From positions 1 through 44,695 of the forward strand of contig WHTV01000025.1 in assembly GCA_009377535.1 (NCBI GenBank): DNA of 44,695 bases. The letters run 5' to 3'. The position numbers were made by a program, and so were the translations under genes. The DNA comes from Kiloniellaceae bacterium (GTDB taxonomy: Bacteria; Pseudomonadota; Alphaproteobacteria; Kiloniellales; Kiloniellaceae). Within the stretch, counting starts at the first letter, position 1; each line of letters opens with the position of its first letter. The notes beneath the pieces are model-generated. The model saw only the letters and a program-made list of their open reading frames with translations. It did not search any database and was not told where the DNA came from. Below are positions 29,815 to 41,535 of this stretch, in pieces.

Positions 29815-31101
29815 ATGCTGCACGACAAGGACCGCATCTTCACCAACCTCTACGGCCAGGACGACTGGAACCTGGCCGGCGCCCGGCGCCGCGGGGTGTG
29901 GGACAACACCAAGGGGCTGCTGGAACTCGGCCGCGACAAGATCATCGAGTCGATCAAGGAGTCCGGCCTGCGCGGGCGCGGCGGGGCGGGCTTTCCGACC
30001 GGCCTCAAGTGGTCCTTCATGCCGAAGGAACGCGGCGACCGCCCGGCCTATCTGGTGGTCAATGCCGATGAGTCGGAGCCCGGTTCCTGCAAGGACCGCG
30101 AGATCCTGCGCAACGATCCGCACCGCCTGCTGGAAGGCTGCGTGGTTGCCGGCTTCGCCATGGGTGCCACGGCCTGCTACATCTACATCCGCGGCGAATA
30201 CTTCCACGAAGGCTCGCAGGTTCAGAAGGCCATCGACGAGGCCTACGAGGCCGGCCTCATCGGCAAGAACGCCTGCGGCAGCGGCTACGACTACGACATC
30301 TACCTGCATCGTGGCGCCGGCGCCTATATCTGCGGCGAGGAGACCGCGCTGCTGGAGAGCCTGGAGGGCAAGAAGGGCCAGCCGCGCCTGAAGCCGCCGT
30401 TCCCGGCTGCGGTCGGTCTCTACGGCTACCCGACCACCATCAACAACGTCGAGACCATCGCGGTGGCGCCGGAGATCCTGCGCCGCGGCGTCGAATGGTG
30501 GTCCGGCCTGGGGCGCCCCAACAACACCGGCAGCAAGATCTTCTCGATCTCCGGCCATGTGAACAAGCCGCTGAACGTGGAAGAGGAGATGGGCATCCCC
30601 TTGAAGGAGCTCATCGAGAAACACGCCGGCGGCGTCATCGGCGGCTGGGACAACCTGCTCGCGGTGATCCCGGGCGGCTCCTCGGTGCCCTGCCTGCCGG
30701 CGCCGGTCTGCAACAGCATGCTGATGGACTTCGACTCGCTGCGCGAGGCGCAATCGGGCCTCGGGACCGCGGCGGTCATCGTGATGAACAAGTCCACCGA
30801 TATCGTCGATGCCATCTGCCGCCTGTCGCACTTCTACATGCACGAGAGTTGTGGCCAGTGCACGCCCTGCCGCGAGGGCACGGGTTGGATGTACCGCGTG
30901 ATGACCCGTCTGGTGCGCGGCGATGCGGAGCTGGAAGAGATCGATACGCTGCTGGACGTGACCTATCAGGTCGAGGGCCATACCATCTGCGCGCTCGGCG
31001 ACGCCGCGGCCTGGCCGATCCAGGGCCTGCTGCGCCATTTCCGCCCGGAAGTGGAGCGGCGCATCCTGGAGTTCAAGCGTTCCATGGCGGCGGCGGAGTA
31101 G
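29815..31101 (+). CDS. nuoF: NADH-quinone oxidoreductase subunit F
   Basis: A 428-residue flavoprotein where NADH is oxidised. The FMN/NADH-binding region starts with [16 protein letters not shown] (51-66) and includes [13 protein letters not shown]. The 4Fe-4S cluster N3 is bound by C346, C349, C352 ([11 protein letters not shown]) and C392 ([12 protein letters not shown]). Length and motifs are normal. It starts directly after the nuoE stop, so translation is probably coupled. Confidence 0.97.
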   Translation: MLHDKDRIFTNLYGQDDWNLAGARRRGVWDNTKGLLELGRDKIIESIKESGLRGRGGAGFPTGLKWSFMPKERGDRPAYLVVNADESEPGSCKDREILRNDPHRLLEGCVVAGFAMGATACYIYIRGEYFHEGSQVQKAIDEAYEAGLIGKNACGSGYDYDIYLHRGAGAYICGEETALLESLEGKKGQPRLKPPFPAAVGLYGYPTTINNVETIAVAPEILRRGVEWWSGLGRPNNTGSKIFSISGHVNKPLNVEEEMGIPLKELIEKHAGGVIGGWDNLLAVIPGGSSVPCLPAPVCNSMLMDFDSLREAQSGLGTAAVIVMNKSTDIVDAICRLSHFYMHESCGQCTPCREGTGWMYRVMTRLVRGDAELEEIDTLLDVTYQVEGHTICALGDAAAWPIQGLLRHFRPEVERRILEFKRSMAAAE

Positions 31102-31111
31102 GGGGAGAGCG

Positions 31112-33193
31112 ATGCCGAAGCTGACGATCGACGGCAAGGAAATCGAAGTCGCGGAGGGACTTTCCGTCCTGCAGGCCTGCGAGCTTGCCGGCGTCGAGAT
31201 TCCGCGTTTCTGCTATCACGACCGCCTGTCGGTGGCCGGCAATTGCCGCATGTGCCTGGTCGAGATGGAGCGCGCGCCCAAGCCGATCGCCTCCTGCGCC
31301 ATGCCGGTGGGCGAGGGCATGGTCATCAAGACCGACACCGACAAGGTGAAGAAGGCGCGCAACGGCGTCATGGAGTTCCTGCTGATCAATCACCCGCTCG
31401 ACTGCCCGATCTGCGACCAGGGCGGCGAGTGCGACCTGCAGGACCAGGCCGTGGCCTACGGCTTCGACCGCAGCCGCTATGACGAGAACAAGCGTGCGGT
31501 TTCCGAGAAATTCATGGGGCCGCTGATCAAGACGATCATGACCCGCTGCATCCAGTGCACCCGCTGCGTGCGCTTCGCCACGGAGATCGCCGGCGTCGAG
31601 GACATCGGCCTGGTGAACCGCGGCGAGAACGCGGAGATCACCACTCTGGAGCGGGCGATCGATTCGGAGCTCTCCGGCAACCTGGTGGACGTCTGCCCGG
31701 TCGGCGCGCTGACGTCGAAGCCCTATGCTTTCGTCGCGCGGCCCTGGGAGCTGCGTAAGACCGATTCCATCGACGTGCTGGACGCCGTCGGCTCCAACAT
31801 CCGCGTCGACACCCGCGGACGCGAGGTGATGCGCGTGCTGCCGCGGCTGCACGAGGACATCAACGAGGAGTGGATCAACGACAAGACGCGCCACGCCTGC
31901 GATGGCCTTGGGCGTCAACGTCTCGATCGCCCCTACCTGCGCAACGGCGCCGGCCGCCTCGAGCCGGTCTCCTGGGCCGTCGCCTTCAAGGCCATTGCCG
32001 ATCGCCTGAAAGGCGTCGCCGGCAACAGGATCGCGGCCATTGCCGGCGACCTCTGCGATGCCGAGTCGATGCTGGCGCTGAAGGATCTCATGACGGGGCT
32101 CGGTTCGCCGAACCTCGACTGTCGCCAGGACGGCGCGCAACTCGATCCCTCCTGCCGCGCCGGCTATCTCTTCAACACCACCATCGCCGGCATCGAACAG
32201 TCGGACGCTGCGCTCATCGTCGGGTCCAACCCGCGCTGGGAAGCCGCCATGATCAACGCGCGGCTGCGCAAGCGCGTGCTGCAGGGCGGCTTCAAGGCCG
32301 GCCTGATCGGCCGCCAGGTCGACCTGACCTTTAGCTACGACTATCTGGGCGCCGGGCCGGAGTCGCTGGCGGAGATCGCCGAAGGGCGCGGCGCCTTCGC
32401 CGAGGTGCTGAAGAAGGCCGAGCGCCCGATGCTGATCCTCGGCATGGGCGCGCTGGCGCGGCCCGATGGCGCGGCGGTGCTGGCGACTGCCCGCAGGATC
32501 GCCGAGCGCTATGGTCTGCTGGCCGAGGGCTGGAACGGCTTCAACGTGCTGCATACGGCGGCGGCGCGCGTCGGCGGCCTCGACCTCGGCTTCCTGCCGG
32601 GCGAGGGCGGGCGCGACACCGCGGGCATCCTGCAGGGTTGCGGGGACGGGTCCGTCGCAGCGCTCTATCTGCTGGGCGCCGACGAACTCGACATGGGCCG
32701 ACTGGGCGACGCGGGCAAGGGGCCTTTCGTGATCTACCAGGGCCACCACGGCGATGCCGGCGCGCACCGCGCCGACGTCATCCTGCCGGGCGCCGCCTAC
32801 ACCGAGAAGAACGCCACCTACGTGAACACCGAGGGCCGCGTGCAGCTCGCGCGGCTGGCCTGCTTCCCGCCGGGCGAGGCCCGCGAGGACTGGACCATCC
32901 TGCGCGCCCTGTCGGAGACCCTCGGCCAGCAGCTGCCTTACGACAACCTGGGCGAACTGCGCCAGCGCCTGGTCGAGACCAACCGGAACTTCGCCGCGGT
33001 CGACCAGATCGAACCGGCCGCCTGGGACAGCTTCGGCCAGGCGGAGGGCCCGATGGACGCGGCCCCCTTCGCCTCGCCGGTGGGCGTGTTCTACATGACC
33101 GATCCGATCAGCCGGGCCTCCGAGACCATGGCACAATGCGTCGAGGCCTTCTCCCTCGGCGTCAGGAAGGGGGCGACCGGCACCCATGGCTGA
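31112..33193 (+). CDS. nuoG: NADH-quinone oxidoreductase subunit G
   Basis: A 693-residue iron-sulphur subunit (75-kDa type). The 2Fe-2S cluster N1b uses C34, C45, C48 and C62. The next 4Fe-4S cluster (N5) uses H94 with C98, C101 and C107 ([18 protein letters not shown]). The second (N4) uses C146, C149, C152 and C195. The rest is a molybdopterin-oxidoreductase-like domain without cofactor, as usual. GGGGGAGAG precedes the ATG. It overlaps nuoH by eight bases. Confidence 0.96.
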   Translation: MPKLTIDGKEIEVAEGLSVLQACELAGVEIPRFCYHDRLSVAGNCRMCLVEMERAPKPIASCAMPVGEGMVIKTDTDKVKKARNGVMEFLLINHPLDCPICDQGGECDLQDQAVAYGFDRSRYDENKRAVSEKFMGPLIKTIMTRCIQCTRCVRFATEIAGVEDIGLVNRGENAEITTLERAIDSELSGNLVDVCPVGALTSKPYAFVARPWELRKTDSIDVLDAVGSNIRVDTRGREVMRVLPRLHEDINEEWINDKTRHACDGLGRQRLDRPYLRNGAGRLEPVSWAVAFKAIADRLKGVAGNRIAAIAGDLCDAESMLALKDLMTGLGSPNLDCRQDGAQLDPSCRAGYLFNTTIAGIEQSDAALIVGSNPRWEAAMINARLRKRVLQGGFKAGLIGRQVDLTFSYDYLGAGPESLAEIAEGRGAFAEVLKKAERPMLILGMGALARPDGAAVLATARRIAERYGLLAEGWNGFNVLHTAAARVGGLDLGFLPGEGGRDTAGILQGCGDGSVAALYLLGADELDMGRLGDAGKGPFVIYQGHHGDAGAHRADVILPGAAYTEKNATYVNTEGRVQLARLACFPPGEAREDWTILRALSETLGQQLPYDNLGELRQRLVETNRNFAAVDQIEPAAWDSFGQAEGPMDAAPFASPVGVFYMTDPISRASETMAQCVEAFSLGVRKGATGTHG

Positions 33194-34226
33194 CGTGATC
33201 GACTTTCTCTACAACGACCCGATCGGGCAGGGCGCCTTCATGATCATGAAGATCGTGGCGATCCTGGTACCGCTGCTGCTCTCGGTGGCCTACCTGACCT
33301 ATGCGGAGCGCAAGGTCATCGCGGCTATGCAGCTGCGCAAGGGCCCTAACGTGGTCGGCCCCTTCGGCCTGCTGCAGCCCATCGCCGACGCGGTGAAGCT
33401 GCTGTTCAAGGAAACCATCCTGCCGTCGGGCGCCAACCGCATCGTCTTCCTCATGGCGCCGATGCTGACCTTCGTCCTGGCGATGATCGGCTGGGCGGTG
33501 ATTCCCTTCGACGCGGGCATGGTGCTGGCCGACATCAACGTGGGCATCCTCTACCTCTTTGCCATCTCCTCGCTCGGCGTCTACGGCGTCATCATGGCGG
33601 GCTGGGCCTCCAACTCGAAGTATCCCTTCCTCGGCGCCCTGCGATCGGCAGCGCAGATGGTGTCCTACGAGGTCTCCATGGGCTTCGTCATCATCACAGT
33701 GCTGCTGCTGGTCGGCTCGCTGAATCTCTCCGACATCGTGCTGGCCCAGCAGGGAAGCTACGGCCTGTTCAGCTGGTTCTGGCTGCCCATGCTGCCGATG
33801 TTCGTGATCTTCTTCGTCTCGACCCTGGCGGAGACCAACCGTTCGCCCTTCGATCTGCCGGAAGGCGAGTCGGAGCTGGTGGCCGGCTTCTTCGTCGAAT
33901 ATTCGTCGATGACCTTCGCGCTGTTCTTCCTCGGCGAATACGCGAACATGATCCTGATGAGCGCGATGACCACGATCCTGTTCCTCGGCGGCTGGCTGCC
34001 GCCGTTCGACTTCGCGCCCTTCACCTGGATCCCGGGGCCGTTCTGGCTCTTCGCCAAGATCGCCCTGGTGCTGTTCTTCTTCCTCTGGGTCCGCGCGACC
34101 TTCCCGCGCTACCGCTACGACCAGCTCATGCGCCTCGGCTGGAAGGTGTTCCTCCCGTTCTCGCTGTTCTGGGTGGTGCTTACCGCCGGCGTGCTGGTCG
34201 CTTTCGACATGGTGCCGCACTCATGA
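33186..34226 (+). CDS. nuoH: NADH-quinone oxidoreductase subunit H
   Basis: A 346-residue membrane subunit (ND1) with eight or nine membrane helices, linking the quinone pocket to the proton-pumping arm. Family signatures are [23 protein letters not shown] (early cytoplasmic loop, in part) and [26 protein letters not shown]. The glutamates in that loop are those tied to quinone reaction in other species. The ATG lies eight bases inside nuoG. Confidence 0.97.
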   Translation: MADVIDFLYNDPIGQGAFMIMKIVAILVPLLLSVAYLTYAERKVIAAMQLRKGPNVVGPFGLLQPIADAVKLLFKETILPSGANRIVFLMAPMLTFVLAMIGWAVIPFDAGMVLADINVGILYLFAISSLGVYGVIMAGWASNSKYPFLGALRSAAQMVSYEVSMGFVIITVLLLVGSLNLSDIVLAQQGSYGLFSWFWLPMLPMFVIFFVSTLAETNRSPFDLPEGESELVAGFFVEYSSMTFALFFLGEYANMILMSAMTTILFLGGWLPPFDFAPFTWIPGPFWLFAKIALVLFFFLWVRATFPRYRYDQLMRLGWKVFLPFSLFWVVLTAGVLVAFDMVPHS

Positions 34227-34243
34227 CGGCAGGAGCCTGACCG

Positions 34244-34732
34244 ATGAGCATGATCGACCGCAACCTGCGCAGCCTGCTGCTCGGCGAGCTGATCTCGGGC
34301 ATGTCGCTGACCCTGCGCTACTTCTTCAAGCCCAAGGTCACGCTGAACTACCCCTACGAGAAGGGGCCGCTCAGCCCGCGCTTTCGCGGCGAGCACGCCC
34401 TGCGGCGCTATCCCAACGGCGAGGAGCGCTGCATCGCCTGCAAGCTCTGCGAGGCGGTCTGCCCCGCCCTGGCCATCACCATCGAGGCCGAACCGCGCAG
34501 CGACGGCAGCCGGCGGACGACCCGCTACGACATCGACATGACGAAGTGCATCTACTGCGGCCTTTGCCAGGAAGCCTGCCCGGTGGACGCCATCGTCGAA
34601 GGTCCGAACTTCGAATTCGCCACCGAGACCCGCGAGGAGCTGTTCTACAACAAGGACAAGCTGCTTGCGAACGGTGACCGCTGGGAACACGAGATCGCCC
34701 AGAACCTGGAGCTTGATGCGCCCTACCGCTGA
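34244..34732 (+). CDS. nuoI: NADH-quinone oxidoreductase subunit I
   Basis: A 162-residue ferredoxin-like subunit (TYKY) carrying two 4Fe-4S clusters, N6a and N6b. Ligands are C63, C66, C69 and C73 ([12 protein letters not shown]) and C102, C105, C108 and C112 ([16 protein letters not shown]). The N-terminal 30 residues form an amphipathic helix that rests on the membrane. A 129-bp gap, the widest inside this operon, separates it from nuoJ. Confidence 0.97.
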   Translation: MSMIDRNLRSLLLGELISGMSLTLRYFFKPKVTLNYPYEKGPLSPRFRGEHALRRYPNGEERCIACKLCEAVCPALAITIEAEPRSDGSRRTTRYDIDMTKCIYCGLCQEACPVDAIVEGPNFEFATETREELFYNKDKLLANGDRWEHEIAQNLELDAPYR

Positions 34733-34784
34733 GCCGAGGCGGCGCGAGGGGCGGGGCAGCAAGCAAATCTTTGGGGAGTAACCC

Positions 34785-34865
34785 GTGCGTTTGATCGATA
34801 GGGCCGGCCGCATGACCGGCCAGGGGACCCAGAGCCGGAAGGCTGGGGGAGGATCTGCGACATGA
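34785..34865 (+). CDS. Possible 26-residue small protein or leader peptide before nuoJ
   Basis: GTG at 34785 follows GGGGAG (34773-34778) at about six bases and opens a 26-codon frame rich in Arg, Gly and Ser. Its TGA overlaps the nuoJ ATG as ATGA (34862-34865). The arrangement suggests a leader that couples translation across the nuoI-nuoJ gap. The sequence has no recognisable domain, and the overlap may be chance. Confidence 0.3.
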   Translation: MRLIDRAGRMTGQGTQSRKAGGGSAT

Positions 34866-35476
34866 TCATCCAGGCCCTGGCCTTCTATCTCTTCGCCGCC
34901 GTCGCCGTGGCCGCCGGCGTCATGGTGGTGAGCGCGCGCAATCCCGTGCACTCGGTGCTGTTCCTGATCCTCGCCTTCTTCAACGCGGCGGGCCTCTTCG
35001 TGCTGATGGGCGCAGAGTTCCTGGCGATGATCCTGGTGGTGGTCTACGTCGGCGCCGTGGCGGTGCTCTTCCTCTTCGTGGTGATGATGCTGGACATCAA
35101 CTTCGTGCGCCTGCGCGAGGGCTCCCTGCAGTACCTGCCCCTGGGGGCGCTGGTCGGCATCATCCTGCTGGTCGAGCTTGTGCTGGTTGGCGGTGCCTGG
35201 ATCGTCTCGCCGGCGGCGGACGCCGCGCTCAGCCACCCCTCGGCACCGGCCGGCGAGATGCACAACACCCGTGCGCTGGGCGGCCTCATCTACACCAACT
35301 ACATCTACCTCTTTCAGATCTCCGGCCTCGTCCTGCTGGTGGCCATGATCGGCGCCATCGTGCTGACCCTGCGCCAGCGCGAGGGCGTGCGCCGGCAGTC
35401 CATCTCCAGGCAGACCGCGCGCACCCGCGCCGAGTCGGTCGAGGTGAAGCAGGTTCCCAGCCGGAGCGGGGTTTGA
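34862..35476 (+). CDS. nuoJ: NADH-quinone oxidoreductase subunit J
   Basis: A 204-residue membrane subunit (ND6) with five membrane helices. The third holds the pi-bulge region [22 protein letters not shown] with conserved Tyr and Gly residues that gate coupling between arms. The C-terminal 35 residues are basic and soluble. GGGGGAGGA upstream is a strong ribosome binding site. It is four bases short of nuoK. Confidence 0.96.
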   Translation: MIIQALAFYLFAAVAVAAGVMVVSARNPVHSVLFLILAFFNAAGLFVLMGAEFLAMILVVVYVGAVAVLFLFVVMMLDINFVRLREGSLQYLPLGALVGIILLVELVLVGGAWIVSPAADAALSHPSAPAGEMHNTRALGGLIYTNYIYLFQISGLVLLVAMIGAIVLTLRQREGVRRQSISRQTARTRAESVEVKQVPSRSGV

Positions 35477-35480
35477 CGTC

Positions 35481-35792
35481 ATGCTAGAGATCGGCCTCGG
35501 ACACTACCTCACGGTCGCCGCGATCCTTTTCAGCCTGGGGATCTTCGGTATCTTCCTGAACCGCAAGAACGTCATCATCATCCTGATGTCGATCGAGCTG
35601 ATGCTGCTGGCGGTGAACATCAACCTGGTGGCTTTCTCCACCCACCTGCAGGACCTGGTCGGCCAGGTCTTCGCGCTCTTCGTGCTGACGGTGGCAGCGG
35701 CTGAGGCCGCCATCGGCCTCGCGATCCTGGTGGTCTACTTCCGTAACCGCGGCTCGATTTCGGTCGAAGACATCAACATGATGAAGGGCTAG
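35481..35792 (+). CDS. nuoK: NADH-quinone oxidoreductase subunit K
   Basis: A 103-residue membrane subunit (ND4L) with three helices. Two intramembrane glutamates of the proton path are visible in [16 protein letters not shown] and in [18 protein letters not shown]. Length is typical. It begins four bases after nuoJ and is followed by nuoL after ten bases. Confidence 0.96.
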   Translation: MLEIGLGHYLTVAAILFSLGIFGIFLNRKNVIIILMSIELMLLAVNINLVAFSTHLQDLVGQVFALFVLTVAAAEAAIGLAILVVYFRNRGSISVEDINMMKG

Positions 35793-35802
35793 ATCAGGGG
35801 CC

Positions 35803-37749
35803 ATGGATCAACTTATCGTCCTGCTGCCGCTGATCGGCGCCATCATCGCCGGCTTCTTCGGGCGCCTCATCGGCGATCGCGGCGCCATGCTGGTAACCTG
35901 CGGCGCGCTGCTGATCTCCGCCGCGCTGTCCTGCATCGTGTTCTACGACGTGGCCTTTGCCGGCAACGCGCGGGTCACCGAGCTCTTCACCTGGATCGAC
36001 TCGGGCAGTTTCGAGGTCAGCTGGGCGCTGAAGGTCGACACTCTGACCGCGGTCATGTTGCTGGTCGTGACCGGCGTATCGTCGATGGTGCACGTCTATT
36101 CCGTCGGCTACATGTCGCACGACCCGCACAAGCCGCGCTTCTTCGCCTATCTCAGCCTCTTCACCTTCTTCATGCTGGTGCTGGTCACGGCCGACAACTT
36201 CGTGCAGATGTTCTTCGGTTGGGAGGGTGTCGGCCTGGCCTCCTACCTGCTGATCGGTTTCTGGTACGAGCGGCCGAGCGCCAACGCGGCCGCGATCAAG
36301 GCCTTCCTGGTGAACCGCGTCGGCGACATCGGCTTCGCGCTCGGCATCTGCGGAGCCTTCCTGCTGTTCGGTTCAGCCGGCTTCGACGAGGTCTTCACCG
36401 CGGTCCCCAACTTCGCGAACACCGAGCTCGAGGCCTTCGGCATCTCCGGCCATGCGCTGACCATCATCTGCATCCTGCTGTTCATCGGCGCCATGGGTAA
36501 ATCGGCCCAGCTCGGCCTGCACACCTGGCTGCCGGATGCGATGGAAGGCCCGACTCCGGTTTCCGCCCTGATCCATGCCGCGACCATGGTCACGGCCGGC
36601 GTCTTCATGGTGGCGCGCCTCTCGCCGATGTTCGAGTATGCGCCGGTCGCGCTGGAGCTGGTCACCTACGTCGGCGCGCTGACGGCCATCTTCGCCGCCT
36701 CGGTGGGCCTGACTCAGAACGACATCAAGCGGGTCATCGCCTATTCGACCTGCTCGCAGCTCGGCTACATGTTCTTCGCCCTCGGCGTCTCGGCCTACTC
36801 GGCCGGCATCTTCCATCTGATGACCCATGCCTTCTTCAAGGCGCTGCTGTTCCTCGGTGCCGGCTCGGTGATCCATGCCCTGTCCGGCGAGCAGGACATG
36901 CGCAAGATGGGCGGCATCTTCAAGTTGATCCCCCTGACCTGGGGCCTCATGTGGATCGGCACCATCGCGCTGCTCGGCATCGGCATTCCCGGCGTCTTCG
37001 GCTTCGCCGGGTTCTACTCCAAGGACATCGTGCTGGAGGCGGCCTACGCGGCCCACTCGACGCACGGCACCTTCGCCTTCGCGATGGGCGTGCTTGCCGC
37101 CTTCATGACCGCCTTCTATTCCTGCCGTCTGATGTTCATGACCTTCCACGGCAGGCCGCGCGCCTCCAGGGAAGTCATGGCCCACGTGCATGAGTCTCCG
37201 CAGGTGATGCTGATTCCGCTCTACGTGCTGGCCTTCGGCGCGGTCTTCGCAGGCCTTGCTGCCTACCAGTACTTCGTCGGCGACAACAAGGCGGCGTTCT
37301 GGGGCGAAGCCTTGCTGGTGCTGCCGGGCAACGACACCGTAGAGGCGGCGCACCACGTGCCGCTCTGGGTGAAGCTGGCCCCGCTGGTCTCCGGCCTCGG
37401 CGGCGTGGCGCTGGCCTACCTCTACTATATGGCAGCGCCGGGCCTGCCGGCGAAGACCGCCACGGCGCTCAGGCCGCTCTATCTCTTCTCGCTCAACAAG
37501 TGGTACTTCGACGAGCTCTACGATCGGGTCTTCGTACGCCCGGCCCGCGTCATCGGCCTGGGGCTCTGGAAGTCCGGCGACGGCGGCATCATCGACCGCT
37601 TCGGGCCGGACGGCGTGGCCGCGAGCACCCAGAACGCCTCGCGGCGGACCGCGGCGCTGCAGAGCGGCTATGTCTATCACTACGCATTTGCCATGCTGGT
37701 CGGGGTCGTCGTCCTGGTCACCTGGTACATTTTGAGCCAGTTGGGGTGA
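35803..37749 (+). CDS. nuoL: NADH-quinone oxidoreductase subunit L
   Basis: A 648-residue antiporter-like membrane subunit (ND5) at the far end of the proton-pumping arm. It has the usual core of about 14 helices, with [22 protein letters not shown] (essential Glu in helix 5), [37 protein letters not shown] in part, and then the long lateral helix and a last anchor near the C-terminus ([13 protein letters not shown]). All expected charged residues in the core helices are present. Confidence 0.97.
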   Translation: MDQLIVLLPLIGAIIAGFFGRLIGDRGAMLVTCGALLISAALSCIVFYDVAFAGNARVTELFTWIDSGSFEVSWALKVDTLTAVMLLVVTGVSSMVHVYSVGYMSHDPHKPRFFAYLSLFTFFMLVLVTADNFVQMFFGWEGVGLASYLLIGFWYERPSANAAAIKAFLVNRVGDIGFALGICGAFLLFGSAGFDEVFTAVPNFANTELEAFGISGHALTIICILLFIGAMGKSAQLGLHTWLPDAMEGPTPVSALIHAATMVTAGVFMVARLSPMFEYAPVALELVTYVGALTAIFAASVGLTQNDIKRVIAYSTCSQLGYMFFALGVSAYSAGIFHLMTHAFFKALLFLGAGSVIHALSGEQDMRKMGGIFKLIPLTWGLMWIGTIALLGIGIPGVFGFAGFYSKDIVLEAAYAAHSTHGTFAFAMGVLAAFMTAFYSCRLMFMTFHGRPRASREVMAHVHESPQVMLIPLYVLAFGAVFAGLAAYQYFVGDNKAAFWGEALLVLPGNDTVEAAHHVPLWVKLAPLVSGLGGVALAYLYYMAAPGLPAKTATALRPLYLFSLNKWYFDELYDRVFVRPARVIGLGLWKSGDGGIIDRFGPDGVAASTQNASRRTAALQSGYVYHYAFAMLVGVVVLVTWYILSQLG

Positions 37750-37756
37750 TCCAGAA

Positions 37757-39289
37757 ATGACGGGTTGGCCGATACTTTCGACGATCACCTTCCTGCCGTT
37801 GGCGGGGGCGCTGTGGATTCTCTTCTTCGTGCGTCACGACGACGAGGCACTGGCGGCCAAGAACGCACGCTCCATGGCGCTCTGGGCCTCCCTGGTGACC
37901 TTCGTCGTCTCGCTGTTCCTGTGGTTCCGCTTCGACCGCGCCAGCGCCGACTTCCAGTTCGTCGAGCGCGTCGACTGGATCCCCGCCTTCGATATCAGCT
38001 ACCACATGGGCGTCGACGGCATCTCCATGATGTTCGTGCTGCTGTCGACCCTGCTGACGCCGCTCTGCGTGCTGGCGAGCTGGGATTCCGTGAAGAGCCG
38101 GGTGAAGGAATACATGATCGCCTTCCTGGTGCTCGAAACGCTGATGGTCGGCATGTTCTGCGCTCTCGACCTGGTGATCTTCTACGTCTTCTTCGAGGGC
38201 GTGCTGATCCCGATGTTCCTCATCATCGGCATCTGGGGGGGCGGCCGGCGGGTCTATGCGGCCTTCAAATTCTTCCTCTATACCCTGATCGGCTCGGTGC
38301 TGATGCTGCTGGCGATCCTTGCCATGTACTACGACGCCGGCACCACCGACATTCCGACGCTGTTGCGCCACAGCTTCCCGTCGTCCATGCAGGCCTGGTT
38401 GTGGATCGCGTTCTTCGCCTCCTTCGCCGTCAAGGTGCCGATGTGGCCGGTGCACACCTGGCTGCCCGACGCCCACGTCGAGGCGCCGACGGCCGGCTCG
38501 GTGATCCTGGCCGGCGTGCTCCTGAAGATGGGCGGCTACGGTTTCCTCAGGTTCTCGCTGCCGATGATGCCGGAGGCCTCAGCGTTCTTCGCGCCGCTGA
38601 TCTTCACGCTGTCGGTCATCGCCGTCGTCTACACCTCCCTCGTGGCCCTGGCCCAGGAGGACATGAAGAAGCTGATCGCCTATTCCTCGGTCGCCCACAT
38701 GGGCTTCGTCACCATCGGCATCTTCGCGGCGAACCAGCAGGGCATCGAGGGTGCGATCTTCCAGATGCTCTCCCACGGCGTGGTGTCGGCCGCGCTCTTC
38801 CTCTGCGTCGGCGTGGTCTACGACCGCGTCCACACCCGCCTGATCGTGCGCTACGACGGCCTGGTCAACCGCATGCCGGCTTACGCCCTGATCTTCATGC
38901 TCTTCCTGCTGGCCTCGGTCGGCCTGCCGGGCACCAGCGGCTTCGTCGGCGAATTCCTGGTGCTGGTCGGCGCCTTCCAGGTCAACACCTCGGTCGCCCT
39001 GCTGGCGGCCAGCGGCATGGTCTTGGGTGCCGCCTACATGCTTTACCTCTACCGCCGGATCTTCTTCGGCAAGATGACCAAGGAGGATCTCATGGCGATC
39101 CTCGACCTCAACTGGCGCGAAAAGATGGTCTTTGCCCCCTTGGTCGCCCTGGTGCTCTGGATGGGCATCTATCCGTCCTCCTTCATCGACGTCATGGCGC
39201 CCTCGGTGGTGCGGCTGGTCGAGGGCTACGAGGCGTCGCTGGCGAGCGCCGAGGCGCCGCTCTTCGCCAGCCTCTGGTCGCAGCGCTAG
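37757..39289 (+). CDS. nuoM: NADH-quinone oxidoreductase subunit M
   Basis: A 510-residue antiporter-like membrane subunit (ND4) with about 14 helices. Signatures are [18 protein letters not shown] (key Glu in helix 5) and [38 protein letters not shown] in part. It pumps one of the four protons together with NuoL and NuoN. It starts eight bases after the nuoL stop and is followed by nuoN after ten bases. Confidence 0.97.
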   Translation: MTGWPILSTITFLPLAGALWILFFVRHDDEALAAKNARSMALWASLVTFVVSLFLWFRFDRASADFQFVERVDWIPAFDISYHMGVDGISMMFVLLSTLLTPLCVLASWDSVKSRVKEYMIAFLVLETLMVGMFCALDLVIFYVFFEGVLIPMFLIIGIWGGGRRVYAAFKFFLYTLIGSVLMLLAILAMYYDAGTTDIPTLLRHSFPSSMQAWLWIAFFASFAVKVPMWPVHTWLPDAHVEAPTAGSVILAGVLLKMGGYGFLRFSLPMMPEASAFFAPLIFTLSVIAVVYTSLVALAQEDMKKLIAYSSVAHMGFVTIGIFAANQQGIEGAIFQMLSHGVVSAALFLCVGVVYDRVHTRLIVRYDGLVNRMPAYALIFMLFLLASVGLPGTSGFVGEFLVLVGAFQVNTSVALLAASGMVLGAAYMLYLYRRIFFGKMTKEDLMAILDLNWREKMVFAPLVALVLWMGIYPSSFIDVMAPSVVRLVEGYEASLASAEAPLFASLWSQR

Positions 39290-39299
39290 GAGTGCCAAG

Positions 39300-40742
39300 A
39301 TGTCCGAAATGAATATCACAGCCGCGCTGCCCGAGGTCTTCCTGGCCGTCGCCGGCATGATCCTGCTGATGCTGGGCGTGTTTCGCGGCAACGGCGGCAC
39401 ACGCCTGGTGCTGACGCTCACCGTCGCCTGCTTCGCCCTGTCGTTCGTGGTCATCGCGGCTTCCATGGGACGCCATGAGGCGGCGATGGGCGGCCTGTTC
39501 ATCGCCGATGCCTTCGGCGACTTCATGAAGCTGCTGGTGCTGGCCGGCTCGGGGATCACCCTGATCATGGCCATGCGCTACATCGAGCGCGAGGATATGG
39601 CGCGCTTCGAGTATCCCGTGCTGATCCTCTTTGCGACGCTCGGCATGCTGCTGATGATCTCGGCCAACGACATGCTGGCGCTCTACCTTGGTCTCGAACT
39701 GCAGAGCCTGTCGCTCTACGTGGTGGCTGCCTTCCGCCGTGATCACCTGCGCTCCAGCGAGGCAGGCCTTAAGTACTTCGTCCTCGGGGCGCTGTCTTCG
39801 GGCATGCTGCTCTACGGCATCTCGATGATCTACGGCTTTGCCGGCACCACCTCCTTTGCCGGATTGGCCGCGCAGTTCTCCGTCGGCGCGCAGGTGCCCA
39901 TCGGGCTCATCGTCGGCATCGTGTTCCTGACCGCCGGACTGGCCTTCAAGATCTCCGCCGTGCCCTTCCACATGTGGACGCCCGACGTCTATGAGGGCGC
40001 GCCGACGCCGGTCACCGCCTTCTTCGCCACGGCGCCCAAGGTGGCGGCCATGGCCCTCGTCATCCGGGTGATGATCGGGCCTTTCGGCGACCTGGTCGAC
40101 CAATGGCAGCAGATCATCTGGTTCATCTCCATCGCCTCGATGCTGCTGGGCGCCCTGGCGGCGATCAGCCAGACCAATATCAAGCGCCTGATGGCCTACA
40201 GCTCCATCGGCCACATCGGCTATGCCCTCATCGGCCTCGCCGCCGGCACGGAGCGGGGCGTGAACGGCATCCTGCTTTACATGACGATCTACGTCGTCAT
40301 GAACCTCGGCACCTTCGCCTGCATCCTGTGCATGCGCCAGAAGGAGGTCATGGTCGAGCGCATCGAGGATCTGAAGGGGCTCAGCAAGACCCATCCGGCG
40401 ATGGCGCTGGCCTTGGGCATCTTCATGTTCTCCATGGCCGGCATCCCGCCGCTGGTCGGATTCTTCGGCAAGTTCTACATCTTCCTCGCCGCCATCGAGG
40501 CACAGCTCTACGTGCTGGCGGTGGTCGGCGTGCTAAGCTCGGTGATCGGCGCCTACTATTATCTGCGCATCGTGAAGCTGATGTACTTCGACGATCCGAT
40601 CGAGGCCTTCGACCGTCCGATCGGCCGCGAAATGTCGGTCATCCTGGCCGCCACCAGCCTGATCATCGTGCTCCTGACCGTCGGGATCTCGCCGCTGCTC
40701 GACGGCACCGCGATGGCGGCAGCCTCGCTGTTCTCGGGATGA
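39300..40742 (+). CDS. nuoN: NADH-quinone oxidoreductase subunit N
   Basis: A 480-residue antiporter-like membrane subunit (ND2). [18 protein letters not shown] holds the helix-5 glutamate, and [28 protein letters not shown] in part holds the helix-7/8 signature. The ATG at 39300 ([12 protein letters not shown]) follows TAGGAG and is the standard N-terminus; the longer frame runs into nuoM. It is the last nuo gene and overlaps birA by four bases (ATGA). Confidence 0.97.
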   Translation: MSEMNITAALPEVFLAVAGMILLMLGVFRGNGGTRLVLTLTVACFALSFVVIAASMGRHEAAMGGLFIADAFGDFMKLLVLAGSGITLIMAMRYIEREDMARFEYPVLILFATLGMLLMISANDMLALYLGLELQSLSLYVVAAFRRDHLRSSEAGLKYFVLGALSSGMLLYGISMIYGFAGTTSFAGLAAQFSVGAQVPIGLIVGIVFLTAGLAFKISAVPFHMWTPDVYEGAPTPVTAFFATAPKVAAMALVIRVMIGPFGDLVDQWQQIIWFISIASMLLGALAAISQTNIKRLMAYSSIGHIGYALIGLAAGTERGVNGILLYMTIYVVMNLGTFACILCMRQKEVMVERIEDLKGLSKTHPAMALALGIFMFSMAGIPPLVGFFGKFYIFLAAIEAQLYVLAVVGVLSSVIGAYYYLRIVKLMYFDDPIEAFDRPIGREMSVILAATSLIIVLLTVGISPLLDGTAMAAASLFSG

Positions 40743-41524
40743 TCCCGGCACCCGATCGCAACCGCGCCCCGCGCCTGCCGCCGGCCTACCGCCTGGTGGC
40801 CCTGGAGGAAGTCGACAGCACCAGCGCCGAGGCCAAGCGCCGCGCGTCCGAAGGCGCCGAGGACGGCACCTTGATCTGGGCGCGCAGCCAGACCGCCGGC
40901 TACGGCCGCCAGGGCCGGCAGTGGGCGAGCGCGCCGGGCAATCTTTTTTGCTCCCTCATCGTGCGGCCGGACTGTCCTCTGGCGCAGGCCGCCCAGTTCA
41001 GCTTCGTCACCGCCGTCGCCCTCGGCGATGCCATCGGCAGCGTCGCACCGCCGCTCATCGAAGTGACCTACAAGTGGCCCAACGACATCCTGCTGAACAA
41101 CCGCAAGGCCGGCGGCATCCTCCTGGAGTCCAAGGGTGATCCGGCTCAGCTGCTCGAGTGGCTGGTGATCGGCGTGGGTGTCAACGTGAACTCCTTCCCT
41201 CCCGAGTCCCGGCTGCCGGCGACCAGCCTGCACTTCGAAGGCTGCCCGGCCACGGTCTCGGCCGTCGACCTGCTGGAGGCCTTCAGCCGCCACATGATGT
41301 CGTGGATCAACGTATGGCTCGAGGACGGCTTTGCGCCGGTCCGCCAAGCCTGGTTGCGCCATGCTCAGGGGCTCGGCCAGGAGATCGAGGTGCGCCTGCC
41401 GCAGGAAAGCCTGAAAGGCGTCTTCACCGATCTCGATCCCGAGGGGACCCTGGTGCTGACCCTGCCGGACGGCAGCACCCGCCGCATCGCCGCCGGCGAA
41501 GTCTACCTGCCGGGCGAAGGTTAG
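40739..41524 (+). CDS. birA: Biotin--[acetyl-CoA-carboxylase] ligase, monofunctional
   Basis: A 261-residue enzyme that makes biotinyl-AMP and attaches biotin to the carrier protein of acetyl-CoA carboxylase. It holds the catalytic part only: [12 protein letters not shown], the biotinyl-AMP loop [35 protein letters not shown] with the conserved Lys, and the C-terminal SH3-like domain. The N-terminal DNA-binding domain of E. coli BirA is absent, so it does not repress bio genes. The first 15 residues are Pro/Arg-rich. The ATG overlaps the nuoN stop, placing it in the nuo transcript, as in many Alphaproteobacteria. Confidence 0.93.
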   Translation: MIPAPDRNRAPRLPPAYRLVALEEVDSTSAEAKRRASEGAEDGTLIWARSQTAGYGRQGRQWASAPGNLFCSLIVRPDCPLAQAAQFSFVTAVALGDAIGSVAPPLIEVTYKWPNDILLNNRKAGGILLESKGDPAQLLEWLVIGVGVNVNSFPPESRLPATSLHFEGCPATVSAVDLLEAFSRHMMSWINVWLEDGFAPVRQAWLRHAQGLGQEIEVRLPQESLKGVFTDLDPEGTLVLTLPDGSTRRIAAGEVYLPGEG

Positions 41525-41535
41525 GGGACAGCGCC

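Noticed and set aside
31073..33187. A 704-codon frame on the minus strand opposite nuoG, and similar long antisense frames opposite nuoD, nuoL, parE and lon
   Set aside because: They mirror well-recognised genes with normal motifs, and their products are His/Arg/Gly/Ala-rich without family resemblance. High GC content makes long antisense frames common.
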